Source of the DNA: Parasediminibacterium sp046546515 | GTDB taxonomy: Bacteria; Bacteroidota; Bacteroidia; Chitinophagales; Chitinophagaceae | Direction: 5' to 3' | Length of the DNA stretch: 64,000 bases | Assembly: GCF_046546515.1 (NCBI RefSeq) | Contig: NZ_JBKHKJ010000001.1 | Location: 248,001-312,000, forward strand | Shown here: in pieces, positions 34,701 through 43,396 of the stretch | Layout: each line of letters starts with the position of its first letter | How positions within the stretch are numbered: position 1 is the stretch's first letter | Position numbers and translations under genes: made by a program | Notes under the pieces: generated by a model | Database searches by the model: none | The model's input: the letters and a program-made list of their open reading frames with translations, nothing else | What the model was told of the DNA's origin: nothing

Positions 34701-36362
34701 ATTACTGGCGCAGGCACAGGTGGGCAAACCTGCGGCAGCACCACCGGCAACGGCGGCACAACCGATAAATACAACAGCAACGGGTTCGACAAAACAATTA
34801 CCAACAAAGCAAGCATGTACACTTATGCATTGTCTGGAAGCGGTGCCAGCTGGGTAGCTGTACCCAATACGGGCAGCACCAACCTTACCCCGGGTATTGG
34901 CTATGCCATTAATATCCGCGGCGACAGGAACAGCGAGGCAGTAACCTGCGACAACCAGCTGAACCAGACATACCCTGCCGCCCCGCAAGCAGTTACATTA
35001 AGCACCTCAGGCACGGTAACCACAGGTAATTTGTCAGTAACGCTAAACGACCCGGCCATTCATTTATATACTTTGCTGGCCAATCCCTACCCATGCCCCA
35101 TTAGCTTTACTGCTTTCAAGGCAAGCAACAGTGCCGCTATCAACAACAAGATGTGGACATACAGCCCAAGTTATTCCAATGGCAACTACACCACCTATTC
35201 CAACGGTATCATCACCAATGGCACCAATGCCGGGTACAACAATACCACCGGCGACTATATAGCCAGCGGGCAAGCCTTTTTTGTGGAAGCCAACACGGGG
35301 GGCAGCGTTAGTTTCCAGGAAAGCCATAAAATAAACACCGCCATCCCCAATACCCGTTTTTTTGGCACTACCGTAAATAAAATGGTACGGGTAGCCTTGA
35401 AAGACACGGGCAATACGGTGCTGGACGAGGTAGCCATCCGTTTCAACAGTAATGGCAGCGACAGCTACACACAATCTTGGGACGCAGTATCCCTGAGCGG
35501 TGGCAGCCAAACCTTGGCCACATTAAAACAAAGCAAACGGTTGGCGATTGCCACCCGAGCGGATTATAAAGGAAATGACACTGCCATGCTGGATATACGC
35601 AGTTCCACAGCAGGTGCTTTCCATCTCACCTTTAATGATTTTGAAGGGTTGGACAGTACTGTTTCCATTGTACTAAGGGACAAATTTTTATCAATAAGCC
35701 AAGACATCAGGGTAAACAATACCTACGCTTTCAACTGCACTGGCGACACCAATAGCATGGGCAGCCATAGGTTCGAGCTGGTATTTGAAAGCAAACCTAC
35801 GCTGCTGCCTATTAAGTATATCAGCATGGTTGCTGCATTGGTGGATGGGCTAGCAAAAATAAGCTGGGCAGTATTAGGGGAGAAGGATATAGTAGTTTAC
35901 GAAGTAGAAAAATCTACAGACGGCATTTCATTCCAATCAATAGGAAAGGTAAATAGCCAAAATTATGGCTTGGCCAATTACAAATGGATTGACAGCAGCC
36001 TTGCCAATGGTAGCAATTATTACCGCATAAAAGCAACAAGCAATAACGGAACGGTAAACTATAGCAACGTAGCTATGGTAAGCAATACATCAAGCAGTTT
36101 TGTTTCAGTATATCCTAACCCAGTAGTTGGTCGAAAAATTTCATTGGTGTTGAAAAATATAATGCCAGGCACTTACGACTTGGGTATGTACAATAATTTA
36201 GGGCAGAAAGTATATCAAGAACAGATTAACTATAGTGGCAATGGCATTTGCCAATTAGTTACACCAGGTAAGTTGCCATCTGGTACTTACTCTTTAGTAC
36301 TACGTCATACTAGTACGGCGCAAGTGGTTAATTCAGCAATGTTGATAGTAAAGCAAGAATAA
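31725..36362 (+). CDS. Giant T9SS-secreted beta-helix/propeller protein
   Basis: 1545 residues from ATG 31725 (MRKYIFILVILFCSIIFNER, signal peptide); the upstream in-frame start at 31668 lies in a repeat. Residues ~25-420 form a parallel beta-helix (YYVKPTGSNSYTGKSPATPYATIQKAHDVS, DGLTVMGNNANLTLSGALAQ, ending NPAFTDTANKIFTLLSNSPAINSGSS...MGAYEYA). Residues ~440-780 have a propeller-like module (LVALRANTQSATTGTVSLVEYTPTG, EGQLSLSLDGRYLTFTGYD). A Gly/Ala/Thr-rich region follows, then domains shared with other T9SS cargo (ANPYPCPISFTAFKA). The last ~80 residues are a type A sorting domain (VSVYPNPVVGRKISLVLKN... GTYSLVLRHTSTAQ). Probably surface-anchored or secreted, attacking or binding the target glycan. 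The 33-35.5 kb part is clearly more G/C-rich than its surroundings. Confidence 0.85.
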   Translation: MRKYIFILVILFCSIIFNERVFATNYYVKPTGSNSYTGKSPATPYATIQKAHDVSLAGDTIFIMAGTYSTYNSAGDIVTVSRSGTASAYIVYTKYPGDNPIINPSSWNGFKITYGASYIVIDGLTVMGNNANLTLSGALAQPGGCASVGATPNSGSRTGTYNTNGIYCDGSQTGGITHHIIIKNCEVYNCASGGISTKQSDYITIDGNKVHDNCLYGAYAGSGISNLNNLNWDTNTTDYKIIVRNNIVYNNEMLEPWYGYNCQITDGNGIIFDSNNNSSISMPAYTGKSLCENNIVYNNGGRGVNCFQSANVTVLNNTCFQNCKSASIATDGDITVRTTDNINVYNNIIFARTGRPATVLSGSTNFSSSNNLMYNSAQNGFGGLYNVLANPAFTDTANKIFTLLSNSPAINSGSSISGQFSTYDITNQARPLGASPDMGAYEYATGSAPQFMPGNLVALRANTQSATTGTVSLVEYTPTGTATGYMATMPSSTSGNRLTLTGTGSFEGQLSLSLDGRYLTFTGYDTAVGTTNDAAGAWGATKVIARVGYDGSVDISTRVPAATAFNGVPVRSLASKDGSGFWVASSTSSLRYVAFGATAATTQITGAAYRSVGVFNNGLFACSNGVVAFSSYPTTSSTPTSLGFTPSSNNGTSFIMLDTDPTIGYGTTGYDVLYVTDASSTNTGTGIYKYYCNNAGTAWVLANLYDPSGTGATAYTAITGTVNALGQPVLYAIQGGTANNTIISIIDKAGRTANMASGTTTVTSLASAGSTATFKGIAFAPTTHTWKGTTSTDWNTGSNWSVGTVPNDATTASVYLPYGATQLMPNQPVIGAGTTAAVYHLCVANGAAATIGSAAILTVSKNISSNASITGAGTLGLQGITAQGISGGGSYTNIALNNAAGATIGSGTGNMASIYGRLTLTAGTLTTNGNLTLKSTAMGDASIAAIPAANTTPLAGNITVERYIPAKAARKQSFIGSPISQSIRNGWQQQIYITGAGTGGQTCGSTTGNGGTTDKYNSNGFDKTITNKASMYTYALSGSGASWVAVPNTGSTNLTPGIGYAINIRGDRNSEAVTCDNQLNQTYPAAPQAVTLSTSGTVTTGNLSVTLNDPAIHLYTLLANPYPCPISFTAFKASNSAAINNKMWTYSPSYSNGNYTTYSNGIITNGTNAGYNNTTGDYIASGQAFFVEANTGGSVSFQESHKINTAIPNTRFFGTTVNKMVRVALKDTGNTVLDEVAIRFNSNGSDSYTQSWDAVSLSGGSQTLATLKQSKRLAIATRADYKGNDTAMLDIRSSTAGAFHLTFNDFEGLDSTVSIVLRDKFLSISQDIRVNNTYAFNCTGDTNSMGSHRFELVFESKPTLLPIKYISMVAALVDGLAKISWAVLGEKDIVVYEVEKSTDGISFQSIGKVNSQNYGLANYKWIDSSLANGSNYYRIKATSNNGTVNYSNVAMVSNTSSSFVSVYPNPVVGRKISLVLKNIMPGTYDLGMYNNLGQKVYQEQINYSGNGICQLVTPGKLPSGTYSLVLRHTSTAQVVNSAMLIVKQE

Positions 36363-36439
36363 TTTTTGGGATTGAAAATCATTCATTGATGAATAGGAAA
36401 GCAAACATTTTTTGATTTTTTTTTAATAAAATATACGAC

Positions 36440-39355
36440 ATGAAAAAAATAGCCATTGTGCTTAGTTTACATTTATTAGCATTGGCTTATTCACCTTTGT
36501 GGGCTACGAATTATTATGTAAAACCTGCCCCCGCAGGTAGTAATAGCAACAAAGGGACCAGCCCTACTACACCGTTTGCCACTATCCAAAGGGCACACGA
36601 TGTAAGTTTAGCAGGAGATACCATATTTTTCATGGCTGGTACACATACTGCGTATAACACGGGAGGAGATATTGTAACCATTTCCCGCTCTGGTACAGCA
36701 TCTAAATATATTGTTTACACAAAATACCCTGGTGATAACCCCATTATCCATCCCACCAATTGGAATGCTTTTAAAATTACTTATGGGGCGAGCTATATTG
36801 TAATTGATGGCCTTACAGTGCAAGGGAACAACAGCAACCTTACTTTAGCAGGTGCTTTGGCACAACCTGGCGGCTGCCCTGCTGTAGGCGCAACACCCAA
36901 TGGAGGAATTGCTGACGGTACTTATAATACAAACGGCATCTATGTTGACGGCAGTCAAACGGGTGGGATATGTCACCATGTAATTGTGAAGAACTGCGAA
37001 GTATATGAATGTGCTGGCGGGGGCATATCTTCAAAGCAATCGGACTATATCACATTCGAGGGCAATAAAGTACATGATAACGCCATATACAGTCAATTTG
37101 GATCGAGTGGGATAAGCAACCTGAATACACTGAACTGGGACAATGACACTATAAATTACAAGATAATTGTAAGGAACAATATTGTTTACAACAATGAAAT
37201 GCTGGAACCTTGGGTTGGATACAGTTGTCAAATTACCGATGGCAACGGTATCATATTTGATAGCAACAACAACACAAGTATTTCAATGCCGGCCTATACG
37301 GGCAAAAGCCTGTGCGAAAACAATATTTGCTATAATAATGGAGGTAGGGGCATCCATGTTTTTCAGGGAAGTAACGTTACAGTGATTAACAATACTTGCT
37401 ACCAAAATTGTAAAAGCAGCGCAATAGTAGATGGCGACTTGAATGCAAGCTTTTCAAGTAATGTGAAATTTTACAACAATATTGCTTATGCCCGAACGGG
37501 CAAGCCTAGTTCTACACTGGCCAAGTCCACTAATTTTACTGCCGACTACAATTTGTTTTACAATGGTAGCAAAAATGCGTTTGGCGGCACGCACAACATG
37601 GCAAGCAACCCATTGTTTACCAATGCCAGCATGGGCGATTTTACCCTTTTGCCAAATAGTCCCGCCATTAACGTGGGCAGCAGCGTAGCTGGCCAGTTTG
37701 CAGATACGGATTTGCTAGGCATAAAAAGGCCTATAAGTCCATTGCCAGACATGGGGGCTTACGAATATAACAAAATATATACTGCCAATAAACAGTTTAC
37801 GCCCGATTACTTGGTGGCATTAAAAGCAAATGTTACAACCGGCATTACTGGTACAGTGTCTTTAGTTGAGTATGTAACTGTTGGTCCAGCAACTGGTTAT
37901 GCCGTCGCTATACCAGCCACTACAAAAGGCAAAAGATTGGTAATGGGTGGCAATGGCTCTTTTGAAGGGCAGTTAAGCAGATCGGCAGATGGGCGTTATT
38001 TATGTTTTGCGGGCTATGATACCGCTACTGCTATAGCCAATACTACCACTGCGGCATGGTTAGCCACAAAAGTAGTGGGCAGGGTGTCTTTTGATGGTTT
38101 GGCTGACTTATCTACAAGGATACCACCATCAATTGCCTATAAGGGTTCAGCCATGCGGAATGTGGTAAGCAATGATGGGTCTTCTTTCTGGGTAACCAGC
38201 AATGCTATATCCCCATCGCTGCAACAGGTTAATTTTAAAGATACCAATGCAGCCATCCAAATAAATACCAATTCGTATAGGTCGGTAGGTATTTTCAACA
38301 ATTCCTTATATGCCTGTGCCAACAATATTGGCACTTTCACTGGCTTGCCTTTTGCTGCTGCTGCTACCAAAAGCCTTGGTGCCAACCCAGCCTCTGGCAA
38401 TGGGGCTTCCTTTGTTTTGCTGGATACCGATTCCTCAATCAGTTATAACAATACAGGCTATGATGTGCTGTACATTAGCGATGCCAATACCAGCAACAAA
38501 GGCACGGGTATTTATAAATATTATTGGAACACGGCCGTAACCCCCAATGTTTGGACGTTTGCCAATGCGTATGACGTTACCAAAACAGGCAATGCCATAC
38601 CTGCTATTATAGGTAAGGTAAATGCCCTGAACCAACCTGTGCTATATGCCGTTACTGGCAATGCAGCTAACAATGCTATTATTTCCATACTCGATGCTGC
38701 TGGCAGGACTGCAAACATGGACAGTGCCAATGTTACTGTAAATACAGTAGCCAATGCGGGCAGCGGTGCTATTTTTAAAGGGGTAGCTTTTGCACCTTTG
38801 GCAAATGCTTTGCCATTGCCAGTGAAACTGGTTTCTTTCACAGGTTCTGTAGTGGATGGCAAGGGGCAGCTAAACTGGTCAACCTCGGCAGAAATCAATA
38901 CAAAATCATTTGTTGTTGAAAAAGGGTTCGATGGCATCAGCTTCTTTGCTATTGGCAGTGTGGCTGCAAACAATACAGTTTCTGGCAGCAATTATTCCTA
39001 CAAAGATGCATTAACCTATGGTGTTGCCAACTATTACCGATTGAAAATAATGGATAACAACGGGCAATACACCTATAGTAGTGTAGTCAATTTGAAAGGT
39101 GGGGATGGCCAAAATGAAATATCGGTTTCCCCAAATCCCATGGTAGGTAATACCCTTACAGTTAGGCATCCTAAAAGTGTGCTTGGCGCTACTATTACCG
39201 TTGCAACGATAGAAGGTAAAATATGCAAACAAGTGCCTGTTTTTAATGTTGCTACACAAACAAGTTTCATGATAGATGGCTTGCTGAAAGGCAGTTATGT
39301 ATTGTCTTATAATGGCTTGGGTAAAAAAGTTTCGGTGGCATTTATAAAAAGATAA
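36440..39355 (+). CDS. T9SS-secreted beta-helix/propeller protein
   Basis: 971 residues; signal peptide MKKIAIVLSLHLLALAYSPLW. A paralogue of the upstream giant protein: the same beta-helix (residues ~25-450; DVSLAGDTIFFMAGTHTAYN, TYGASYIVIDGLTVQGNNSNLTLAG, MGAYEYN) and the same propeller-like module (LVALKANVTTGITGTVSLVEYVTVG, EGQLSRSADGRYLCFAGYD, DVLYISDANTSNKGTGIYKYYW). The middle T9SS-cargo region of the larger protein is missing. The C-terminus has a fibronectin-like segment (LPVKLVSFTGSVVDGKGQLNWSTSAE) and a type A sorting domain (ISVSPNPMVGNTLTVRHPK...GSYVLSYNGLGKKVSVAFIKR). Same proposed role: extracellular processing or binding of a uronate-containing glycan. Confidence 0.87.
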   Translation: MKKIAIVLSLHLLALAYSPLWATNYYVKPAPAGSNSNKGTSPTTPFATIQRAHDVSLAGDTIFFMAGTHTAYNTGGDIVTISRSGTASKYIVYTKYPGDNPIIHPTNWNAFKITYGASYIVIDGLTVQGNNSNLTLAGALAQPGGCPAVGATPNGGIADGTYNTNGIYVDGSQTGGICHHVIVKNCEVYECAGGGISSKQSDYITFEGNKVHDNAIYSQFGSSGISNLNTLNWDNDTINYKIIVRNNIVYNNEMLEPWVGYSCQITDGNGIIFDSNNNTSISMPAYTGKSLCENNICYNNGGRGIHVFQGSNVTVINNTCYQNCKSSAIVDGDLNASFSSNVKFYNNIAYARTGKPSSTLAKSTNFTADYNLFYNGSKNAFGGTHNMASNPLFTNASMGDFTLLPNSPAINVGSSVAGQFADTDLLGIKRPISPLPDMGAYEYNKIYTANKQFTPDYLVALKANVTTGITGTVSLVEYVTVGPATGYAVAIPATTKGKRLVMGGNGSFEGQLSRSADGRYLCFAGYDTATAIANTTTAAWLATKVVGRVSFDGLADLSTRIPPSIAYKGSAMRNVVSNDGSSFWVTSNAISPSLQQVNFKDTNAAIQINTNSYRSVGIFNNSLYACANNIGTFTGLPFAAAATKSLGANPASGNGASFVLLDTDSSISYNNTGYDVLYISDANTSNKGTGIYKYYWNTAVTPNVWTFANAYDVTKTGNAIPAIIGKVNALNQPVLYAVTGNAANNAIISILDAAGRTANMDSANVTVNTVANAGSGAIFKGVAFAPLANALPLPVKLVSFTGSVVDGKGQLNWSTSAEINTKSFVVEKGFDGISFFAIGSVAANNTVSGSNYSYKDALTYGVANYYRLKIMDNNGQYTYSSVVNLKGGDGQNEISVSPNPMVGNTLTVRHPKSVLGATITVATIEGKICKQVPVFNVATQTSFMIDGLLKGSYVLSYNGLGKKVSVAFIKR

Positions 39356-39366
39356 TGAATGACAAT

Positions 39367-39404
39367 ATACCCCTAGAAGGCTTTCAAAAGCCTTCTAGGG
39401 GTAT
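39367..39404. terminator. Perfect 18-bp-stem hairpin after the beta-helix gene
   Basis: ATACCCCTAGAAGGCTTT, a two-base loop, then its exact complement. It lies 12 bp after the stop codon. There is no T-run on either strand, so it may stabilise or process the mRNA 3' end rather than terminate by itself. Confidence 0.6.
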
Positions 39405-39872
39405 CGGGATGGGATGTTTCAGTATTGCTAAATAAGCCTTTAGTGTGTTCCAGCCACTTTGGTTAGTGCTGTAGGATTTGAATTGCCATATGTCTTGTGA
39501 AAGACCTAAGTATAGCCATACGCCACAGGTATGCGGTAGCGGAGCGAAGAGAGAGGCCATTCCCTCATTTAAGATAAATAAAGTCATTAGAACGAACACC
39601 CCTTAATACCTGAACCCTAATTTTTAACCCTATTATTTGCCAATGGAATAAAAGAATAATAAAATCTTCATCAAATAAATAACCTCTATGAAAACGATTA
39701 GGTCGCCATCCTGTCTATGCTACTATTTTTTTGCTTGCTTGCCACAAGTCTTTTATCGATAATGGGTACTCAACCCATTGCAATCAACAAATTTTATTTT
39801 ACAAACTTGCTTTGCTAAGGATAAACAAATATCCTGTTCTTAGCCTTGCCAATAGTTTAAAAAACTTGAAAT
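39405..39872. other. Intergenic region between two T9SS beta-helix genes
   Basis: No convincing gene. A 71-codon minus-strand ORF (39384-39599) begins inside the hairpin and shows no recognisable motif. The last 150 bp are A/T-rich and should hold the promoter of the next gene. Confidence 0.4.
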
Positions 39873-42167
39873 ATGAAAAAAACATCAAGGCATAGCTATG
39901 CCCTTTTAAAAGCGATATGCATCCTGTCCATCATTTGCCATTGCACTTATACCAGCCTTGCACAAACCCCAAAAAAATACTACATCACCCCGGTTGCGCT
40001 CTCGCCTGTGGGTGATGGTAGTGGCAACTCGCCCACTAACCCAAAACTATTTGCCAACTTCTCTTCTTATGTATTGAACAGTGGTTTTAATCCTGGAGAT
40101 ACTATTTTCTTGTTGCCCGGTACCTATTCAAAAACCACCACAGCTATTTTTACCATCAGTGCCAATGGCACGGCTACTCAGCCTATCGTCATCACTAGTT
40201 ACAACAAAGCCAACAAGGCCGTTTTGCAATTGGGCGATAACAATTACCAGGGTATCCTCGTGAACAATGGGGCAAGTTTTATTGTGATTGACAATATAAA
40301 AGTGGTAGGCAATATGTCTACTGTAAAACTAACCGATGCCATCCAACAGCCTGGTGGATGCTATGCAGGTGGAAGTGGCACAGTGTTGCCCAAGTTCAAT
40401 GGCTCGGGCATAGCTATTACCGGAAAGATTTTGAACACACCTATTCCACACCACATAACCGTTCAATACTGCGATGTGTCTCAGTGTGCCTGTGCGGGCA
40501 TTGGGTCTGTAATGGCTGATTATTTAACCTATCAGTTCAACACAGTGTATAACAATTGTTGGTATTCAATCTATGGCGGTAGTGGCATTTCTAACCTCAA
40601 TGCCCAAAATGTATCGGGCTATCCAAGGGGGGCAAATGATTATACCATGGTTATCGCCAACAATATTGTGTATGGCAACCAATTAATTGTTCCTTGGTAT
40701 AATAAAGGGGCTTGTGTGAACTATGATGGCAATGGGATTATTGTGGATACCGATAGCAATACGAATATTGTAGATACACCATTCAATGTTGCGCCTTATA
40801 CAAACCCTTATACGGGTAAAACATTAATCACCAACAATGTGGTGCACAACAATGGTGGCCAAGGCATTCATATACTCCATAGTAACCGGGTGGACGTGAT
40901 TAACAATACGGTTTTCTATAATAATAGGGCAAGTTATAGCAGCACGGGCGCAGAACTTTCTAACCAAGGATCTGGTTATGTGAATATGTATAGCAATATT
41001 GCTCAAGCAAGAACGGGTATCCTTCCAACAAGGAAAATTGAATCGCCTTCAAATTTTAATTACGATTTCAATTTAATTCCAAACAGTGGCAATTCAGATT
41101 TGACTAAGGGGTATTTTACAAACTATTTGCACGACATCACTGGCAACAACAGCCCGAACTTTGTGAGTGCGGTTGATTACCCCGCACCTGCTTTTGGCAC
41201 TGCCCCGAACGATTACCCCACGGCAGCCTCTTTAACGCCTTATACTGGGAACCTGCAATTGCAAAACACCAGCCCTGCAATAGATGCAGGCAGTTATGTG
41301 AGCGGGCAGTTTGCACCAAAGGATTTACTAAACACTTATAATAGAGATGTAGATCCAGATATGGGGGCTTATGAATACCAAGGGAATGATGTTGCTGCTG
41401 TTGTAGGAACGGGAACTGGCGTGAATCGAAAATATTTTGACCTCACTTATCCCAACCAATTCACAGGTACAAGTACTTCAGGGATAGATAATTCTATTAA
41501 CTTTTATTGGCCTACTGGCACATCGCCTATCGGTACCGATAATGCCTATTCAGCCCTGTGGTATGGCAGCATCCAAGCAAAATATTCTGGTACTTTTACG
41601 TTTACAACCTATTCCGATGATGGCATCAAACTATTTATAAAAAATACCACCACGCCAGTCATAGATAATTTCACGCCACCAACTGTACAAACGACTACTG
41701 GATCCGTTTATTTGCAAAAAGGGATAAAATATGCCTTGCAAGTACAGTATTATAACCAGTATAATGGGGGTAATGCCAAACTTTCTTGGACACACCACCG
41801 CTCTGCTGTAGAAGTAGTACCCACGCAATATTTATACACAACAGGTGGAAGTGCCACGCCTTATAGTACGGTATTGGTCAATAATTTAGTAGCCGAAAAT
41901 TCATCGAAAGTTAATCCTATTGCAGTATATCCCAATCCTGTTAGGGATATAGTGAATATAAGTTTTACGGCAGATACGGAAGGCGATGCAACCATTGAGT
42001 TGTTAAATACCGCATCACAATTGGTAAAGCAAAAAAACTATAAAGCAATACAAGGGAATAATAAGGCGTTGGTGAATGTAAAAGGCTTAGTGCCAGGTAT
42101 ATATATCTTGAAAGTAAAAATTGCTCAAAACCCAGAATCAATAACTAGAGTAATAATTAGGGAGTAA
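39873..42167 (+). CDS. T9SS-secreted beta-helix protein with PA14 domain
   Basis: 764 residues; signal peptide (HSYALLKAICILSIICHCTY, ending SLAQ). A parallel beta-helix (~35-500) related to its two upstream neighbours includes TFLLPGTYSKTTTAIFTIS-type coils, ASFIVIDNIKVVGNMSTVKL and NNVVHNNGGQGIHILHSNRVDVINN, and ends MGAYEYQ. A PA14 carbohydrate-binding domain follows (~525-660; GVNRKYFDLTYPNQFTGTST, YSALWYGSIQAKYSGTFTF, YSDDGIKLFIKNTTTPVIDN, KLSWTHHRSAVEVVPTQYLY). The final ~80 residues are a type A sorting domain (IAVYPNPVRDIVNISFTAD...GIYILKVKIAQNPESITRV). PA14 binds terminal sugars, so this protein probably docks onto the glycan. It closes the utilisation locus. Confidence 0.88.
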   Translation: MKKTSRHSYALLKAICILSIICHCTYTSLAQTPKKYYITPVALSPVGDGSGNSPTNPKLFANFSSYVLNSGFNPGDTIFLLPGTYSKTTTAIFTISANGTATQPIVITSYNKANKAVLQLGDNNYQGILVNNGASFIVIDNIKVVGNMSTVKLTDAIQQPGGCYAGGSGTVLPKFNGSGIAITGKILNTPIPHHITVQYCDVSQCACAGIGSVMADYLTYQFNTVYNNCWYSIYGGSGISNLNAQNVSGYPRGANDYTMVIANNIVYGNQLIVPWYNKGACVNYDGNGIIVDTDSNTNIVDTPFNVAPYTNPYTGKTLITNNVVHNNGGQGIHILHSNRVDVINNTVFYNNRASYSSTGAELSNQGSGYVNMYSNIAQARTGILPTRKIESPSNFNYDFNLIPNSGNSDLTKGYFTNYLHDITGNNSPNFVSAVDYPAPAFGTAPNDYPTAASLTPYTGNLQLQNTSPAIDAGSYVSGQFAPKDLLNTYNRDVDPDMGAYEYQGNDVAAVVGTGTGVNRKYFDLTYPNQFTGTSTSGIDNSINFYWPTGTSPIGTDNAYSALWYGSIQAKYSGTFTFTTYSDDGIKLFIKNTTTPVIDNFTPPTVQTTTGSVYLQKGIKYALQVQYYNQYNGGNAKLSWTHHRSAVEVVPTQYLYTTGGSATPYSTVLVNNLVAENSSKVNPIAVYPNPVRDIVNISFTADTEGDATIELLNTASQLVKQKNYKAIQGNNKALVNVKGLVPGIYILKVKIAQNPESITRVIIRE

Positions 42168-42333
42168 TAAGTACGATGTCGGGCTTAGGTTTAGCTAAAA
42201 ACTAAAATCAGCTACTATATAATCTAGCTTCATGTCAGACAGGCCTGCAAAGCCCCCAAGGAGTGGTATATACTAGCGATGGGTATAGCCCATCGCCTAA
42301 GTTTTTTATACGCTTACTTTTATTTACCCATTA
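42168..42333. repeat. AGGCCTG.AAAGCCCC / GATGGGTATAGCCCAT repeat (42239-42297)
   Basis: AGGCCTGCAAAGCCCC and GCGATGGGTATAGCCCATCG recur in the same order at 48790-48840. The second part is itself a hairpin (ATGGG-TATAG-CCCAT). A short dispersed repeat with no coding potential. Confidence 0.55.
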
Positions 42334-42510
42334 AACCCGGATTTTGCAGTTGAAATCTATTGCAAGACCCAACTACTTCAAACACAAACACTTGCTTGAT
42401 TTTTTGGCCTCAACGTAGTGTACTATGTTTTCAGCCAAAAAATCGACTCAAGTGCTTGTGTTTATTGCATTTGAGCCTTTCATAACGAAGTCAACTGTAA
42501 AATCCGGGTT
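42334..42510. mobile_element. 177-bp palindromic element, copy 2
   Basis: Same ends and internal palindromes as the copy at 14575, starting AACCCGGATTTTGCAGTTGA. It is flanked by TTAAA direct repeats. The central loop reads CGTAGTGTACTATG, and arms pair over the whole length. Confidence 0.88.
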
Positions 42511-42517
42511 AAAAACA

Positions 42518-42547
42518 AATGCCCCATCCTAAACCAGATGGGGCATT
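42518..42547 (-). terminator. Hairpin terminator (leftward)
   Basis: AATGCCCCATC and its complement GATGGGGCATT form an 11-bp stem with an 8-nt loop. On the minus strand TGTTTTT follows, so it suits leftward transcripts such as that of the cysteine-rich protein gene at 42804. Confidence 0.6.
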
Positions 42548-42578
42548 AATACCTTAGTTATATGGTTGTTTGCTTAGG

Positions 42579-42775
42579 CTTGCACGTTACTTTTAGTCAC
42601 CCTGCACATTCCCTAAAAGCAAATAGCCCTGTACTTGTTGATACGGGCATCACTTTATATGGCATTGATTAAAACTGGAGTTATAAGTATAGCAATTGGT
42701 GGAGAAATGCTAATTGATTCAATTTATACAGTAGCCTATGGCTATAAAATATAAAAAGGTGCAGGTTCTCCTTTG
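42579..42775 (+). pseudogene. Internal relic of a second GH92 gene
   Basis: The reading HVTFSHPAHSLKANSPVLVD, TGITLYGID, a stop, then after a frame change IGGEMLIDSIYTVAYGYK aligns with residues ~140-200 of the GH92 at 26644 (HVGFHRYTFPKGKDSHVLVD, AGATLYGIV, IGGEIHIDSANKAIYGYN). Stops and indels show decay. It implies that the locus once carried another GH92 copy at its right edge. Confidence 0.65.
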
Positions 42776-42803
42776 TGTAGCGAAAAAACACCTGGGTAAC
42801 AAG

Positions 42804-43154
42804 CTATTTTTTAAACCCATAAACGCAATGCCTGCAACCATTGTTGCAGCAATAGCCCCTTAGGGTATGGTACAATGCCGTGAATACACAATTGTTTCCT
42901 TCTTTATAATAATGCAGGTCTTCTATCAGCATTTCTTTTTGGGTAGGGAATTGGTATGCCTTTGCTACTTGCATATCGTGGTTTATTTTGACAAGGCACT
43001 CGCTGCAAAGGCACTCGAAATAGGTATTAGATAAAAAATTGATTGCTTCTTGGTTTAGCTGCACCGTATTGCACTGGCAATTGGCTATATCACCCATTTT
43101 GCAGGTAAAAGCAGCACTACACTTGGGGCAATATTTTTCTTCGTGTTTATCCAT
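42804..43154 (-). CDS. Cysteine-rich CWC protein fused to a DUF5522 domain
   Basis: 116 residues with 14 cysteines. The N-terminal part (KYCPKCSAAFTCKMGDIANCQC, then FECLCSECLVKI) is the CWC zinc-ribbon-like family. The C-terminal ~40 residues (DLHYYKEGNNCVFTALYHTLRGYCCNNGCRHCVYGF) match DUF5522. As far as I recall, the two domains are usually separate neighbouring genes; here they are one ORF. Cysteine clusters suggest zinc or iron-sulphur binding; the role is unknown. It lies alone between repeat-rich sequence and the glycosyltransferase gene. Confidence 0.75.
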   Translation of the reverse strand: MDKHEEKYCPKCSAAFTCKMGDIANCQCNTVQLNQEAINFLSNTYFECLCSECLVKINHDMQVAKAYQFPTQKEMLIEDLHYYKEGNNCVFTALYHTLRGYCCNNGCRHCVYGFKK

Positions 43155-43396
43155 CAGTAAAACTAAACAGCTAACTGCACAATACGGTTGGCTGTTTAGT
43201 AAAATATTCTTTGTTCAGTTAGGATTGCCATTTTTTTCATTATGCTTTTAGGTTGGGGTGAAATAGCTTCCGCTATATGGCTTAAGGCATGATATTGAAT
43301 GGTAATAATAGAAAAGTTATTTGCAGGGATGTACTGAATTGAAAAATTAAGTAGTTGCTTCGTATTTATTTATATTGTTGCACTAAATCTCGTTCA

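Noticed and set aside
39384..39599. 71-codon minus-strand ORF
   Set aside because: Begins inside a perfect hairpin, no recognisable motif, in an intergenic gap between co-directional genes.
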